Shown here: in pieces, positions 63,360 to 64,000 of the stretch | How positions within the stretch are numbered: the stretch's first letter is position 1 | How the letters are laid out: every line of letters starts with the position of its first letter | Source: Gemmatimonadota bacterium | Lineage (GTDB): Bacteria; Latescibacterota; UBA2968; UBA8231 | Direction of reading: 5' to 3' | NCBI GenBank assembly: GCA_018672475.1 | Contig: JABHFS010000076.1 | Span: 1-64,000 of the forward strand | DNA: 64,000 nucleotides | Position numbers and translations under genes: made by a program | The notes under the pieces: model-generated | What the model saw: only the letters and a program-made list of their open reading frames with translations | Database searches by the model: none | What the model was told of the DNA's origin: nothing

Positions 63360-63923
63360 TCAACGGCTGGCCATTAACCAAGTGCGGCTTTCGAGTAGGA
63401 AGTCCTGGAGCGTTTCGCTCTGATAATCGAGATAGGTCCAGGCCAAGGGTTGATAGCGGCCCTTCTGGTAGAGCAGGGTAAGTTCGGCGTAGAGTTGCGG
63501 GGCGATACAGATGCGATGGCCTGAGTATTTGCTGGTGGCTAGGACTAGGGACTCAATCGAGAGTAGGCCGGGGTCGATATTGGCTCGGCGTTGCAGTGTA
63601 TCTTCTGTTGCTCTCGCCATCTGCCGTTCTAGTTCGATCGTCTGGGTTTTGATTGCGGCTAGTTTCGAGGGATCTATTCGTTCGGTGCAACAGACCAACT
63701 GTTTTTGCAAGTTGGCCCCCATTTCTCCTTGGTAGTAGGAAGTGTAGTCGAAGGCGTAGACCTCGCTCGCGGCGCGCAATGGGCCAAAGTATTGCGCGAG
63801 CTGTTCTTTGCTCGTAGCCAGGGTTTGTTCGCAGTCGGCGAGCACGGCGAAGACTAGGGCGACGGGTGTGGCGGCTTGTAATTCGATGGGCATGGGGGGT
63901 ATAGGGTAAGGAGCTTGCGGCAT
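63360..63923 (-). CDS. DUF4416-family protein
   Basis: A 187-residue cytoplasmic protein matching the DUF4416 pattern: VALVFAVLADCEQTLATSKE near the start, FDYTSYYQGEMGANLQKQLV, RRANIDPGLLSIESLVLATS, SGHRICIAPQLYAELTLLYQ and the ending LAWTYLDYQSETLQDFL. The function of the family is unknown. A start at ATG 63893 (MPIELQAATPV) is equally possible; neither has a ribosome site. It stands alone at the window end. Confidence 0.82.
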   Translation of the reverse strand: MPQAPYPIPPMPIELQAATPVALVFAVLADCEQTLATSKEQLAQYFGPLRAASEVYAFDYTSYYQGEMGANLQKQLVCCTERIDPSKLAAIKTQTIELERQMARATEDTLQRRANIDPGLLSIESLVLATSKYSGHRICIAPQLYAELTLLYQKGRYQPLAWTYLDYQSETLQDFLLESRTWLMASR

Positions 63924-63956
63924 CGCGGCAACTTGACAGGTCGCCAGCGGGACACC

Positions 63957-63984
63957 TATCCTTTCTGCTCTCTGGGAAAGGATA
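63957..63984. repeat. Perfect 9-bp inverted repeat
   Basis: TATCCTTTC (63957-63965) and GAAAGGATA (63976-63984) are inverted around a 10-base spacer. The right arm also supplies a ribosome-site-like AAAGGA before the ATG at 63991, so the hairpin could mask translation of the next gene. Confidence 0.45.
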
Positions 63985-63990
63985 TATGCA

Positions 63991-64000
63991 ATGCGCGTAG
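63991..64000 (+). CDS. Possible start of a further gene (cut by window end)
   Basis: ATG CGC GTA follows AAAGGA by eight bases. Only three codons are visible, so nothing can be said of the product. Confidence 0.3.

Overview
The window looks like chromosome of an uncultured, GC-rich, Gram-negative-type bacterium. Two exported proteins (4544-7123 and 27211-28677) end in the FlgD-like/type-A-sorting-like tail (NPFN motif, Ig-like fold, final VR/IR). Together with the SMP-30, UxaA, Gfo/Idh and Ldh_2 sugar-acid genes and the Cu-monooxygenase-like cytochromes, this suggests the Latescibacterota/FCB neighbourhood. That placement is inference; no rRNA is present to test it. Coding density is high, 4-bp start/stop overlaps (ATGA, GTGA, TTGA) are common, and no phage, transposase or CRISPR is visible.

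1-14.3 kb: a partial gene end; a redoxin plus haem/copper-monooxygenase-like/TPR lipoprotein pair (minus); an ECF sigma, anti-sigma and periplasmic sensor-like trio; a large CotH-type secreted protein; a truncated sugar isomerase; a Spy-like protein; an exonuclease-fold protein; an SMP-30 lactonase; and an operon-like run of amidohydrolase, exonuclease III, cysteine hydrolase and a second cytochrome/monooxygenase-like lipoprotein.

14.3-25.8 kb: a broken exported gene; a minus-strand ggt, orphan DNA methyltransferase and amidase operon; threonine aldolase; a DUF255-DsbD fusion; an acyl-CoA synthetase; a decayed gene; a DUF547 lipoprotein.

25.9-36.3 kb, redox and signalling: a Crp/Fnr regulator with a symmetric site upstream; a secreted DUF3179 protein; a flavoprotein fused to a NapH-type polyferredoxin; a minus-strand operon of response-regulator/HDOD protein, broken PilZ gene and a CheR protein carrying a CheZ-like phosphatase segment and a FliM-like CheY-binding tail; and an EF-hand secreted protein.

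36.7-47.5 kb: aroC, a double-length UxaA-family dehydratase with a Gfo/Idh oxidoreductase and a glycosyltransferase; an Ldh_2 dehydrogenase; a hairpin-forming intergenic element; carA; a CNNM/CBS membrane protein; and a Lys/Ala-rich SWIB protein.

47.9-63.1 kb: a long housekeeping stretch on the plus strand (proC-hisH-hisF-proB-ftsB-recO-glyQS-tRNA-Leu-tig-clpP-clpX-engB-serA-purA, then prpB-prpC) ending at a strong terminator. Trigger factor carries an unusual Gln/Ala/Gly plus (His-Asp)10 insertion. The window closes with a DUF4416 gene and the possible first codons of a further gene.

The strongest leads are the CheR-CheZ-FliM-peptide fusion, the permuted flavoprotein-polyferredoxin fusion, the metal-binding trigger factor and the paired-end hairpin element. 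Several short accessory genes carry both in-frame stops and frameshifts while long housekeeping genes are intact.
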